Shown: one piece after another, positions 52,190 to 60,330 of the stretch
Numbering within the stretch: position 1 is the first letter of the stretch
Layout: each line of letters begins with the position of its first letter
NCBI GenBank assembly: GCA_020633515.1
Contig: JACKDM010000001.1
Span: 1 to 64,000, forward strand
Length of the DNA stretch: 64,000 nt
Reading direction: 5' to 3'
DNA from: Myxococcales bacterium
GTDB lineage: Bacteria > Myxococcota > Bradymonadia > UBA7976 > UBA1532
Made by a program: the position numbers and the translations under genes
Notes under the pieces: model-generated
The model's input: the letters and a program-made list of their open reading frames with translations, nothing else
What the model was told of the DNA's origin: nothing
Databases searched by the model: none

Positions 52190-52798
52190 TCAGACGCCGA
52201 AGCTCGGCTGCCAGTTGGAGGCGTCGGCGTGGTCGCGCAGCTTCTGGCGGGCGCGGTGCACGCGGGTCTTGACGGCCGGCATCGAGATGCCGCTCTCGCG
52301 GGCGACGCGGCGCACCGAGTCCTGGTCGACGTAGCGCTGGATGAAGAGCTGGTAGTCACCATCGCGGCCGTCGCGGAGGAAGTTGTCGACGAGCGCGAGG
52401 AGCTGCCGGTCGGCGACGGTGCGATCGGGGGTGGGCGACTTGCAGGGCTGATCGAAGGCCATCGCGTCGCCGACGGGGACGAGGCGGCGCTCACGGCGGT
52501 GGCGGAGGCGGGCGGAGTTGATGACGATGCGGGCCATCCACGACCCGAAGCGGGCCTCCGAGCGGAACTGCTCCATGTGACGCAGCACCTGCACGCAGCT
52601 CTCCTGCGTCGCCTCCTGCGCGCGGTGGGGGTCGCGGGTGTACTTGAGCGCGAGGTGGTACATGGCCTGGTAGTGGGCCGAGATGAGCTCGTCGAGGGCT
52701 TCCCGGTCGCCGTCCTTGGCGCGGCTCACGAGCTCACGCTCTTCGGTGAGGCTCATCTTCTCACGAGGGTTGCGGCGGGTGCGGGTCGCAGTGGTCAT
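52190..52798 (-). CDS. Sigma-70 family (ECF-like) RNA polymerase sigma factor
   Basis: 202 residues with regions 2 and 4 only. Region 2 (about 35-105): LISAHYQAMYHLALKYTRDPHRAQEATQESCVQVLRHMEQFRSEARFGSWMARIVINSARL. Region 4 (about 140-190): LFIQRYVDQDSVRRVARESGISMPAVKTRVHRARQKLRDH. ATG 52798 is preceded by GGGAGAA. No anti-sigma factor gene is next to it, unlike most ECF pairs. The gap to the pseudo-receiver gene (52799-53024) is 226 nt and holds only a hairpin CCGGGGC/GCCCCGG without a T-run. Confidence 0.93.
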   Translation of the reverse strand: MTTATRTRRNPREKMSLTEERELVSRAKDGDREALDELISAHYQAMYHLALKYTRDPHRAQEATQESCVQVLRHMEQFRSEARFGSWMARIVINSARLRHRRERRLVPVGDAMAFDQPCKSPTPDRTVADRQLLALVDNFLRDGRDGDYQLFIQRYVDQDSVRRVARESGISMPAVKTRVHRARQKLRDHADASNWQPSFGV

Positions 52799-53024
52799 CG
52801 CGGTTCTCCCTGGTTTTGTGCGCGAACGCGGTCGGCTGTGGCGTCTGGTGGTCCGCAGGGGTTCGAGGCGGCAGACGGGTCGGGCGATGAGCAAGGGCGG
52901 TGCCAAGGATCGGGAGCGGCGTCACAGAAGGAGATCGAGGACAAGGTGAGACGGGAGGCCGGGGCGCGTTGCCCCGGGGGGTTGTGGGGGGGTGGGACAC
53001 CGGGGCAGATCGCCCCGAGCGGCG

Positions 53025-55289
53025 TCAGGGGCGGGTCCCCGCCTCTTCGATGCGCCCGTGCAGCGCGCGGGCCGGCGTCAGGTGGGGGCGCAGCGCGAGC
53101 ACCTGCCGCACGAGGAGGCGCGCTTCGGCGAGGCGGCCTTGCTCGAAGCGCAGGCGGGCGAGGTGGAAGAGGATGTTGGGGCTCGACGGCGCGAGCGCCG
53201 CGGCGCGCGTCCAGTGCGGATCGGCCTCAGCGGCGCGGCCGGCGACGAAGAGCGCGAGCGCGACGCGGTTGAGCACCTCGATGGTGGCCGGGTCTTCGTC
53301 GGCGAGGCCGGCGGCGAGCCCCGAGGCGCCGTCGAGGTCGCCGCGATCGAGGAGCGCGAGCACGCCCGGCGCGCTGGCGTTGGGCGCGTCGGCCATGCGG
53401 GTGAGCCAGTCGGGCGGATCGGCCGGCGCCTTGCCCGCGGGCGGGCCCCGCAGCGGCGCCGCCGCCGGATTCGCCGCCGTGCGGGCGAGCGCCGCCATCG
53501 CGCCTGAGGTCGTCGCCGGCTGCCCGAGCGCCGCCATCGGCCCCGAGCGCGTCGCCGGCGCCCGCGGATCGATCAGCAGCGGCCCGCTCCGCGTCGGCGG
53601 CGGCGGCTCGACGACGCGGTGCAGCCCGTCGAGCACGCTCGCGCCCGGCGGCTGGTCGACCGGCGGCGCGGCGGTCGCGATCACGCCCGCGGCGGCGTCG
53701 CGACACCACGCGATGAAGCGGGTGACGTCCATCGGGTTGCGCTGCCGCCCCGCGAGCTCGACGAGCGCCCGGGTCACCCGCACCCGCGCGTCGCTCGCGC
53801 CGACGCCGAGCAGCCGCTCGATCCGCCGGGCGAGCTTGACCGCGCGCTCGTCATCGGCCGAAGGCCCCCGCTGCCCGCCGATCAGCGCCGCGATCGCCCG
53901 CCACGTCACCGGGCCGACGAGCACCTGGCTGCCCTCCTTGAGCGAGCGCAAGAGCCCCACGAAGCGGGTCTGGTCGATGAGACCCATCGGCTCGGCGGCG
54001 CGGATCAGCTCGTCGAGCGCCCGCCCGAGGAGCTGGTCGAGCGCGTTGCCCGGCCGCGGCACGGCGTCGCGCAGCGGCGCGAGGCGGGTGAGGTCACAGT
54101 CGTGCAGCGCCTGCGGCGGGTCGAGGCGGGCGAGCAGGCGCACCAGCTCGGGCGGGCGGATCCCGCTCACCCCCGGGCGCAGGCCGAGGAGCGCGCTCAT
54201 CGCGGCGAGGTCGTGCGGCGCCGGCCGCCGCTCCCCGAGCTGGCGCACCAACGCGGCGAAGACGGTCAGCCGCACCTGCGCGAGCACCTCCTCGTCGTCG
54301 TCGGCGACCACCAGCCGGCCGGCGACCTCGACCCGATCGGCGCTCGACAGCCCGGCGAGCGCGGCGACGGGCACCCCGGTCGCGCGGCTGAGCGCGGTCG
54401 AGAGCAGGTCCTCGTTGCCGCCGCTGTGCGCGCCGCCCGCCTGCAACGTCACCTGCGCCGCCCGCCGGAGCTGCACCATCACGCCCGCGTCCTGCGCGAC
54501 GACCGCGCTGCGGGCGAGATCGTCGAGCAGCGCCATGATCCCGGCGCGCTGGCCCTCGTCGGCGACGTCGAGCACGGCGGTCACCGTCTGCTCGAGGCGG
54601 CGGGCGTCGACGCCGTACTCGGTCGCGATCCGCGGCACCGCGACGACGCCGGCGCGCATCCCGGCGACGGTCGCGGCGGCGAGGTGCGGGTCGAGCGGAC
54701 CACCGACCGCGCGGTTGAGCGCCTCGGCCGGATCGAGGCGGGTGACGCGCCCCTGCTGCGCATCGCTCGACGGCGCCCGCAGCCGCTCGGCGAGCGTCGA
54801 CAGCCGCCCGCGCCAGTCGTCGTCGGACTCGTTCCACAGCGCCGGATCGGGCTCGAGCAGCTCCGGCCCGCCGCGCTCGATCAGCGCCTTGCGGGTCAGG
54901 CTCACCCCGTCGCGCTGCAACGCCTGCAGATCGCCGAGCACCTCGCCCGGCGCGAACGGCCACCCGAGCAGGCAGTCGGCCCCGAGCTGAAGCGCCCGCC
55001 GCACGTCGTCGCGGTGCCACGCCGGGTGGAACGCCACCACCGGCCGGCGCCAGCGCTCCTTCATGCGGCACATCAGCTCGATCGCCGCCTTGGCCTGCTC
55101 GGCGAAGTGGATGAGCACCGCGACGCAGCGCGGCTTCTCTTCGAGGCGGTTGATCGCGGCCTCGACGCTCGCGGCGCCGACGACCGGCATCTTGGGCTCG
55201 GCGTCGGCGAAGAGGCGCTTGACCTCCATCGCGGTCTGCCAGCCGACCGGCGCGACGAGGAAGTACGGAGTGTCCGGGGAGGCAGGCAT
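53025..55289 (-). CDS. Pseudo-receiver/TPR scaffold protein
   Basis: 754 residues. The first ~120 have the order of a CheY-like receiver (PYFLVAPVGWQTAMEVKRLFADAEPKMPVVG, CVAVLIHFAEQAKAAIELM, RPVVAFHPAWHRDDVRRALQLGADCLLGWPF). The phospho-acceptor Asp is absent: the position reads LIH rather than LLD, so it should not be phosphorylated. Residues about 130-560 are helical with no known domain (RALDELIRAAEPMGLIDQTRFVGLLRSL). A Pro-rich linker (about 560-635) precedes TPR-like repeats (about 650-745: VLNRVALALFVAGRAAEADPHWTRAAAL). An upstream promoter (TTGGCA, 17 nt, CAGGTT, 8 nt to ATG) suggests leaderless translation. Role unknown. Confidence 0.75.
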   Translation of the reverse strand: MPASPDTPYFLVAPVGWQTAMEVKRLFADAEPKMPVVGAASVEAAINRLEEKPRCVAVLIHFAEQAKAAIELMCRMKERWRRPVVAFHPAWHRDDVRRALQLGADCLLGWPFAPGEVLGDLQALQRDGVSLTRKALIERGGPELLEPDPALWNESDDDWRGRLSTLAERLRAPSSDAQQGRVTRLDPAEALNRAVGGPLDPHLAAATVAGMRAGVVAVPRIATEYGVDARRLEQTVTAVLDVADEGQRAGIMALLDDLARSAVVAQDAGVMVQLRRAAQVTLQAGGAHSGGNEDLLSTALSRATGVPVAALAGLSSADRVEVAGRLVVADDDEEVLAQVRLTVFAALVRQLGERRPAPHDLAAMSALLGLRPGVSGIRPPELVRLLARLDPPQALHDCDLTRLAPLRDAVPRPGNALDQLLGRALDELIRAAEPMGLIDQTRFVGLLRSLKEGSQVLVGPVTWRAIAALIGGQRGPSADDERAVKLARRIERLLGVGASDARVRVTRALVELAGRQRNPMDVTRFIAWCRDAAAGVIATAAPPVDQPPGASVLDGLHRVVEPPPPTRSGPLLIDPRAPATRSGPMAALGQPATTSGAMAALARTAANPAAAPLRGPPAGKAPADPPDWLTRMADAPNASAPGVLALLDRGDLDGASGLAAGLADEDPATIEVLNRVALALFVAGRAAEADPHWTRAAALAPSSPNILFHLARLRFEQGRLAEARLLVRQVLALRPHLTPARALHGRIEEAGTRP

Positions 55290-55297
55290 CGCCGACC

Positions 55298-55326
55298 AAC
55301 CTGCCGCAGAGGAGGCCCGTTGCCAA
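55298..55326 (-). promoter_or_regulatory. Promoter of the pseudo-receiver gene, leaderless geometry
   Basis: Minus-strand TTGGCA (55321-55326), a 17-nt spacer and CAGGTT (55298-55303), 8 nt before the ATG ending at 55289. It is divergent from a TTGGCA promoter for the next gene. Confidence 0.35.
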
Positions 55327-55347
55327 GTGCGTTCGCGCGTGCCCGGG

Positions 55348-55376
55348 TTGGCAGCGTCGAGCGCTCGGTGTACCGT
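55348..55376 (+). promoter_or_regulatory. Promoter of the PAP-phosphatase-like gene
   Basis: TTGGCA (55348-55353), a 17-nt spacer and TACCGT (55371-55376), 24 nt before the start, with GAGGAGG between. Confidence 0.45.
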
Positions 55377-55400
55377 CCCCGCCTCTCACGAGGAGGCTCC

Positions 55401-56384
55401 ATGCTGCCCGACCCCCTGCTCGACGCCGCCGTGCGCGCCGTCGTCGACGCCGCCCGCGCCTGCCGCCGGGTACAGGCCGAGATGCGGCTCGACGCGCAGA
55501 CCAAGGGCGACCAGTCGCCGGTGACCATCGCCGACTACGCCGCCCAGGCGATCGTCTCGCTCCGGCTCGCCGAGGTCGCTCCCGAGATCCCGCTGATCGG
55601 CGAAGAAGACGCCGCCGCGCTGCGCGCACCCGAGAGCGCCGGCCGGCGCGGCCAGATCTGCCGGGTCGTCGCGGCGGTCACCGGGGTCGACGACGAGGGG
55701 CGCATCCTCGCCGCCATCGACCGCGGCGTACACCCCGGCGGGCCCAAGGGCCGGCACTGGACGCTCGATCCCATCGATGGCACCAAGGGCTTCCTGCGCG
55801 GCGACCAGTACGCCGTCGCGCTCGCGCTCATCGAAGACGGCGCGGTGCGGCTCGGCGTGCTCGGTTGCCCGGCGCTCCCCCACGGCGGCGCGACGGGCGC
55901 CGTCTTCTGGGCGAGCCGCGGCGGCGGCGCGTTCGCCCGCCCGCTCGACGGCGACGCGGCGGCCGCGGCGATCGCGGTCGACCCAGAGGGCGACGTCACC
56001 CGCGCCCGCTTCTGTGAGTCGGTCGAGGCCGCGCACTCGGCGCACGACTGGTCGGCCGAGGTCGCCGACGCGCTCGGCGTCAAGGCCGAGCCCTATCGCA
56101 TCGACAGCCAGTGCAAGTACGCCGCGGTCGCCCGCGGTGACGCCGCGATCTACCTCCGGCTCCCGACCCGGGCGGGCTACGTCGAAAAAATCTGGGACCA
56201 CGCCGCCGGCTGCATCGTCGTGGAAGAGGCCGGCGGACGCGTCAGCGACATCACGGGCAAGCCGCTCGACTTCTCCCTCGGCCGCGAGCTCGGAGCGAAT
56301 CGCGGCGTCGTCGCGACCAACCGCCGCCTGCACGACGCGGTCATCAGCGCCATCGCCGGCGTCGAGGCCCGTCGCCGGGGCTAA
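55401..56384 (+). CDS. 3'(2'),5'-bisphosphate nucleotidase/inositol-monophosphatase family (SAL1/HAL2-like)
   Basis: 327 residues. Mg2+-dependent phosphatase that would remove the 3'-phosphate of PAP (or PAPS), the by-product of sulfotransfer. QTKGDQSPVTIADYAAQAIV, IGEEDAAALR, and GRHWTLDPIDGTKGFLRGDQYAVALALIEDG (metal and substrate motif DPIDGT) are visible, plus KIWDHAAGCIVVEEAGGRVSD. The PKGRHWTLDPIDGT run followed by LGVLGCPALP resembles plant and yeast SAL1/HAL2 more than the short bacterial CysQ. ATG 55401 follows GAGGAGG. It may serve the sulfur pathway implied by the 24-28 kb cluster. Confidence 0.85.
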   Translation: MLPDPLLDAAVRAVVDAARACRRVQAEMRLDAQTKGDQSPVTIADYAAQAIVSLRLAEVAPEIPLIGEEDAAALRAPESAGRRGQICRVVAAVTGVDDEGRILAAIDRGVHPGGPKGRHWTLDPIDGTKGFLRGDQYAVALALIEDGAVRLGVLGCPALPHGGATGAVFWASRGGGAFARPLDGDAAAAAIAVDPEGDVTRARFCESVEAAHSAHDWSAEVADALGVKAEPYRIDSQCKYAAVARGDAAIYLRLPTRAGYVEKIWDHAAGCIVVEEAGGRVSDITGKPLDFSLGRELGANRGVVATNRRLHDAVISAIAGVEARRRG

Positions 56385-56802
56385 TTGGGTCGGGCGGCGA
56401 TCTTTTTTAGATTTTCGAAGGCAAATCGCCCCACCCATCGTGATACGGTGTGACCACATGCGGACGGGGTCACCGACCGTGCCCATGTATCGAGTGGAAG
56501 ATACAGAACGGGAAAACAGTAACTAAGTGTTGTCCCGTATTGTTCTCTCCCGTCCTCGAAACATAACTTAGATATCAAATATCACTATTCGCGAAACGAC
56601 GCTCGGATGAGCGTCGGAGACATGCCGGACTGGCACTGCGCGAATCGTATTCCTGTCGCAGCGGAACACACGGCCGCTGCTCGGCCGGGATGCCATCCTC
56701 GACGATGGCACCTCCTGGCAGCCCGACCACCACCGACGCCCGGCGATGACTCGCAGGCGGTACCTCGATGAGAGGCTGCGGTCTCCACCGGGGAGGAGTG
56801 AG
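56385..56802 (+). promoter_or_regulatory. AT-rich untranslated/regulatory region before the lipoprotein
   Basis: 418 bases without a supported gene. Base composition is clearly lower in G+C than around it, especially 56400-56420 and 56520-56600. It carries an inverted repeat at 56509-56537 and several short A/T-rich blocks (CATAACTTAGATATCAAATATC). The control and 5' leader of the downstream lipoprotein probably lie here. Short reading frames exist but have no coding character. Confidence 0.5.
56509..56537. promoter_or_regulatory. Inverted repeat, possible operator
   Basis: Arms CGGGAAAACA (56509-56518) and TGTTGTCCCG (56528-56537) are complementary with one mismatch, separated by 9 nt. They lie about 270 nt before the lipoprotein start. 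Confidence 0.4.
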
Positions 56803-57519
56803 ATGAAGATGCGTACCATCAACGCTGTGGCCGTGTTCCTCGCCAGCCTCTGCCTGGCGGCCTGCACGGGTGAGTCGTACAGCACGGCCTCGACCCCCAA
56901 GCTCCAGAGCCAGAAGCTCGCGCAGGTCAGCGCGGGCGGCGGCGCGGCGGGCTACGACCTCTACGCCGGCGGCGTCCGCGTCGGCGCCCTGCTCGTCACC
57001 AACGGCGCCTACGACATCGCCACCGGGTACTACGATCAGATGGAGTACTGGCGGTGGGACCCCTCCTCGCTCGTCGACCTCGAGGCCGGCAGCCTCGATG
57101 ACATCGACATCGACTTCGTCGGCACCTCGACGACCTGGTCGGCGAGCCTCGTGGCGAACTTCGAGAGCGGCACGAGCACCTGGACCGCCTGGGAGGTCAA
57201 CCGCGAGTTCAACCTCCAGAGCAACTACAGCATCGTCTGGAACCAGCCGAGCAACAACCAGATCCTCTACCGCATGGAAGCCGACGCCTGGGGTGGCATG
57301 AGCGGCTCGATCACCTACTACCTCAAGATGGACTTCAACTACGGCAACGCCTGGCCGGAGATGACCTGGCTGATCTCGTACTCGGACTTCCAGCTCTGGG
57401 TGAACAGCGAGTTCTACGACGAGGACCAGAACGGCATCTACGAGGTGCGCCTGACCGATGACTCGCTCATGGAGCAGACCACCGTCGGCCTCGGCTACGA
57501 GCTCAAGACGGTGAAGTGA
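56803..57519 (+). CDS. Lipoprotein of unknown function, aromatic-rich
   Basis: 238 residues. The signal peptide KMRTINAVAVFLASLCLAAC ends in the lipobox CLAAC, giving a lipidated Cys. The mature protein is acidic and rich in Trp, Tyr, Ser and Asn, with alternating strands such as YWRWDPSSLVDLEAGS, TSTTWSASLVANFESGTSTWTAW and GSITYYLKMDFNYGNAWPEMTWLISY. It looks like an all-beta surface protein; no family recognised. Expression signals are strong: GGGAGGAG at 6 nt, a long AT-rich leader region and a clean terminator right after the stop. Confidence 0.75.
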   Translation: MKMRTINAVAVFLASLCLAACTGESYSTASTPKLQSQKLAQVSAGGGAAGYDLYAGGVRVGALLVTNGAYDIATGYYDQMEYWRWDPSSLVDLEAGSLDDIDIDFVGTSTTWSASLVANFESGTSTWTAWEVNREFNLQSNYSIVWNQPSNNQILYRMEADAWGGMSGSITYYLKMDFNYGNAWPEMTWLISYSDFQLWVNSEFYDEDQNGIYEVRLTDDSLMEQTTVGLGYELKTVK

Positions 57520-57553
57520 ACACCCGGGGCCGCCCGGCCCCTCGGTGTCTCGG

Positions 57554-57577
57554 AGGCCCGCTTCGGCGGGCCTTTGT
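57554..57577 (+). terminator. Intrinsic terminator after the lipoprotein gene
   Basis: AGGCCCGC-TTCG-GCGGGCCT forms a perfect 8-bp stem with a stable UUCG tetraloop, followed by TTTG and TCATTTC. It is the clearest rho-independent terminator in the window. Confidence 0.85.
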
Positions 57578-57630
57578 CATTTCGAAGGCATGATGTCGAC
57601 GTGTCGGTCGCGGCTGGAGACGTCCGAGTG

Positions 57631-60165
57631 TCACGAGTCGGTGACATCAAACGGGCGGACCGGGCGGATGCCGAGCACGCTGAAGCGCTGGTGCGGGCGG
57701 TTGGCGAAGCGCGCCGCGGCGCGGGCGGCGAGCAGGTTGGCCATCCACGCGCCGCCGCGGATCGCGCGGTAGGACTCCTGGTCGTCGGTCGGGGCGGGCT
57801 CGACCACGAGGCGGCCGTCGTCGATGCGCGGCCCCTCGCGGCGCCAGATGTTGACACACCAGTCGCGGGTGTTGCCGGCGAGGCCACGCACGCCGTAGGG
57901 GCTGACGTCGTCGGGGAAGGTGTGGATCGGCTGCCAGCGCGGGCTCTGGTCGCCGAGGGTGTCGAGCGCGCAGGCCCAGGGCGCGTCGGCGGTGTCGCCC
58001 CATGGGTAGAAGCGCCCATCCACGCCGCGGGTGGCCTTCTCGCGCTCGAGCTCGTCGGGGAGCCGCCACCCGGCGCCGGCGCGCTCGGCGAGCCATTGGG
58101 TGTAGGCGACCGCGGCGAACCAGCTCACCTGATAGATCGGATCGTCGAGGCTCTGGTCGGCGGGCTCGTCGCTGAGGGTGAACTCGCCATTCGCCGTGCG
58201 CGCATAGTACTGCACGGACTTGCCCTCGGCGGCGAGCCGCAGCGGCGCGACGGCGAGCGCCTCGTCTTCGCGGCCGCGGGCGGCGAGGTCGTTGACGAAG
58301 GCGAGGTACTCCCGCTGCGTCGTCGAGAAGCGGCGGATGACGAAGCCGTCGACCCAGACCCGCCGCCGCGGCAGCGCCTCGATCGCCTCGGCGTCGCCGC
58401 CCGACCAGAACCAGCCGGCGGGCACATAGACGTCGTCGCGGTCGAGCTCGCCGGCGCGCGGGAGCCGGATCGGGTGCGGCGCCTTCTCGCCGGGGCGCAC
58501 GCCGTCCCAGTGGCCGCTGCGCTCGATGAAGACCGGGTAGTCGACCGGCTCGCGCCCCTCGGCGGTGAGGCGCACGAGATAGCTGCCACGCGGCAGGGGC
58601 ACCGCGTCGAGCGGCGTCACCCCGAGCTCGCGCTCGAAGCGGGGCTCGAGGCGGCGGTGCACCTCGACGAGCCGATAGAGCTGCGCGCGGGCGCCCGGCG
58701 GATCGGTCGCGAGCGTCAGCCGCCCGTCGCCGCGCAGGAAGCCGACGTGGGCGCCGCGATCGTGGATGCGCAACAGCGCCTCGAAGCGGGCGACGTCCTC
58801 CCGGCGGCGGGCGGCCTCGGCGGTCTCGAGGCGCTCGCGGTAGAAGTCGGCGAGGAGGCGGTGGGCCGAGGTGAGGTCGGCGAACTGCGTCAGCGCCGAG
58901 CGGATCTGCTGCTCCCACTCGACCTCGACGAGCGCCGCCTGCCGTTCGAGGGCGGCGGCCTCGTCCTGCACCGCCCAGGCGTCGTAGCGGCGCTCGGGCG
59001 GGTCGTAGGAGGCGAGCGCGCTCAGCTCGACCTCGGCGGCCTCGCGCAGCCGCAGCGCGCGCTGGCGCAGGTCGCGCGCGCGGGGCAAGAGCTCGACGGC
59101 GCTCTGCACGATCGCCTCGGCCTCTTCGCGGCGGCGCGCGCCTTCGAGCCAGGAGCGCAGGTCGCGGGCGAGCGCGGTGCCATCGGCGTGGCGATCCTCG
59201 GGCTCGCGGCTCATCGCGCGGTCGCAGATCGAGACGAGCTCGTCGGGCAGCGGCGGGTGGTCGACGTGGACCCGCTCGCGCACCGCGGGCGGTGGCCCTT
59301 CGACCGTGTTGCGCCACACCGACTGCGCGGTGCCGACGAAGGGCGGCACCCCGGTGAGGATCTGGTAGAGCACGCCGCCGAGCGCGTAGACGTCGGCCGC
59401 CCGGCTCAGCGGCTCGACGCCCATCGCCTGCTCGGGCGGCATGTAGGCCGGGGTGCCGACGATCTGACCGCTGAGCGGCGCCGGCTCGGCCTCGCCCTCG
59501 TCGGGGCCGTCGAACGGGAGGTCGTGGTCGGGGGCGCGGTCGATGCGGGTGGCGAGGCCCCAGTCCATCACCTGCACCTCGCCGAAGGCGCCGACCATGA
59601 TGTTCTGCGGCTTGAGGTCGCGGTGGATGATGCCCTGGCGGTGGGCGTAGGCCATGGCCTCGGTGACGCGGAGGAGCGCTTCGACGAGGCGGCGCAGCGT
59701 CCAGCCGTCGTCGCTCGCGCGCCAGTTGCCGTCGTTGTTGGCGGCGTGCACGCCGTGGATCACGCGGGCGAGGGTGCGGCCGTGCACCTCGCGCATCGTG
59801 TACCACAGCCGGCCGTCGGGCAGCTCGCCGCGGTCGTGCACGGGCACGATGCCGGGGTGCTGGAGCCCGGCGGTGATGCCGGCCTCCATCATGAAGCGCT
59901 GGCGGGCGACGGCGTTGTCGAGGAGGGTCGTGCCGAGGATCTTCATCGCGACGGTGCGGTCGAGGACGCGGTCGAAGACGCGCCGCACCTCGCCCATGCC
60001 GCCGCGCCCGATCAGGCCGAGATCCCGATAGCGATGGACGAACTCGAGCTCCACGTCGACGGCGGGGACGCGCGCCGGGCCGAGGGTGCTCGCCGCGTCC
60101 ATCGTCTCGTCGGACCACTTGACGGCCTTGTCGACCGTCGCGCCGTCGTCTTCGCCGCTGCTCAT
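57631..60165 (-). CDS. Ser/Thr protein kinase fused to a formylglycine-enzyme-like domain
   Basis: 844 residues. The kinase domain is at about 45-345: LIGRGGMGEVRRVFD, Lys in VAMKILG, HRDLKPQNIMVG, DWG in MDWGLAT and PPEQAMG. A helical region runs from about 350 to 490, and a short beta domain from about 495 to 590. The C-terminal ~240 residues are formylglycine-generating enzyme/sulfatase-modifying fold: YVPAGWFWSGGD, WVDGFVIRRFSTTQREYLAFVNDL, WRLPDELEREKATRGVDGRFYPWGD, GLAGNTRDWCVNIW and AIRGGAWMANLLAARAAARF. Both catalytic cysteines of true FGE are missing (MC and YC positions read MA and AA), so it is probably a binding domain. ATG 60165 has GGAGG upstream. It is divergent from the FHA gene. 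Confidence 0.9.
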   Translation of the reverse strand: MSSGEDDGATVDKAVKWSDETMDAASTLGPARVPAVDVELEFVHRYRDLGLIGRGGMGEVRRVFDRVLDRTVAMKILGTTLLDNAVARQRFMMEAGITAGLQHPGIVPVHDRGELPDGRLWYTMREVHGRTLARVIHGVHAANNDGNWRASDDGWTLRRLVEALLRVTEAMAYAHRQGIIHRDLKPQNIMVGAFGEVQVMDWGLATRIDRAPDHDLPFDGPDEGEAEPAPLSGQIVGTPAYMPPEQAMGVEPLSRAADVYALGGVLYQILTGVPPFVGTAQSVWRNTVEGPPPAVRERVHVDHPPLPDELVSICDRAMSREPEDRHADGTALARDLRSWLEGARRREEAEAIVQSAVELLPRARDLRQRALRLREAAEVELSALASYDPPERRYDAWAVQDEAAALERQAALVEVEWEQQIRSALTQFADLTSAHRLLADFYRERLETAEAARRREDVARFEALLRIHDRGAHVGFLRGDGRLTLATDPPGARAQLYRLVEVHRRLEPRFERELGVTPLDAVPLPRGSYLVRLTAEGREPVDYPVFIERSGHWDGVRPGEKAPHPIRLPRAGELDRDDVYVPAGWFWSGGDAEAIEALPRRRVWVDGFVIRRFSTTQREYLAFVNDLAARGREDEALAVAPLRLAAEGKSVQYYARTANGEFTLSDEPADQSLDDPIYQVSWFAAVAYTQWLAERAGAGWRLPDELEREKATRGVDGRFYPWGDTADAPWACALDTLGDQSPRWQPIHTFPDDVSPYGVRGLAGNTRDWCVNIWRREGPRIDDGRLVVEPAPTDDQESYRAIRGGAWMANLLAARAAARFANRPHQRFSVLGIRPVRPFDVTDS

Positions 60166-60191
60166 CGAACCTCCGCGTTCGACTTTGCCTT

Positions 60192-60234
60192 CTCGGGGCG
60201 CAGCGCGCAATGCAGCATTGCGCCTTACCCCGAG
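60192..60234. promoter_or_regulatory. Nested dyad between kinase and FHA genes
   Basis: GCGCAATGCAGCATTGCGC (60205-60223) is a perfect 19-bp palindrome. Arms CTCGGGG (60192-60198) and CCCCGAG (60228-60234) extend it almost symmetrically. On the minus strand it overlaps a TTGCGC -35 candidate of the kinase gene. Confidence 0.55.
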
Positions 60235-60294
60235 CGCGCGCGTCGCTCGCGGCGACAATCGTCCCGCGGCTCGAAAAGTACGCAACGCTCCGCT

Positions 60295-60323
60295 TTGACC
60301 ATCGGGGCGACGCGGGCTAGAGT
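60295..60323 (+). promoter_or_regulatory. Promoter of the FHA gene, leaderless geometry
   Basis: TTGACC (60295-60300), a 17-nt spacer and TAGAGT (60318-60323), then 7 nt to the GTG at 60331. The intervening bases are a C-run with no ribosome-binding site. Confidence 0.5.
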
Positions 60324-60330
60324 CCCCCCC

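Noticed and set aside
52886..52948. 20-codon Arg-rich frame MSKGGAKDRERRHRRRSRTR upstream of the sigma factor gene
   Set aside because: Too short, antisense to the sigma-factor leader, no conserved context; probably chance in Arg-coding GC-rich DNA.
52960..52980. CCGGGGC/GCCCCGG hairpin before the pseudo-receiver gene end
   Set aside because: Stable stem but no T-run on either strand, so not called a terminator.
56568..56900. 110-codon minus-strand frame over the lipoprotein start
   Set aside because: It overlaps a well-supported lipoprotein start, has no ribosome-binding site, and its sequence lacks domain-like composition.
57574..60330. Plus-strand open frame running into the FHA gene
   Set aside because: The stretch before 60331 is the shadow of the kinase gene on the minus strand. 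The GTG at 60331 with its promoter is the credible FHA start.
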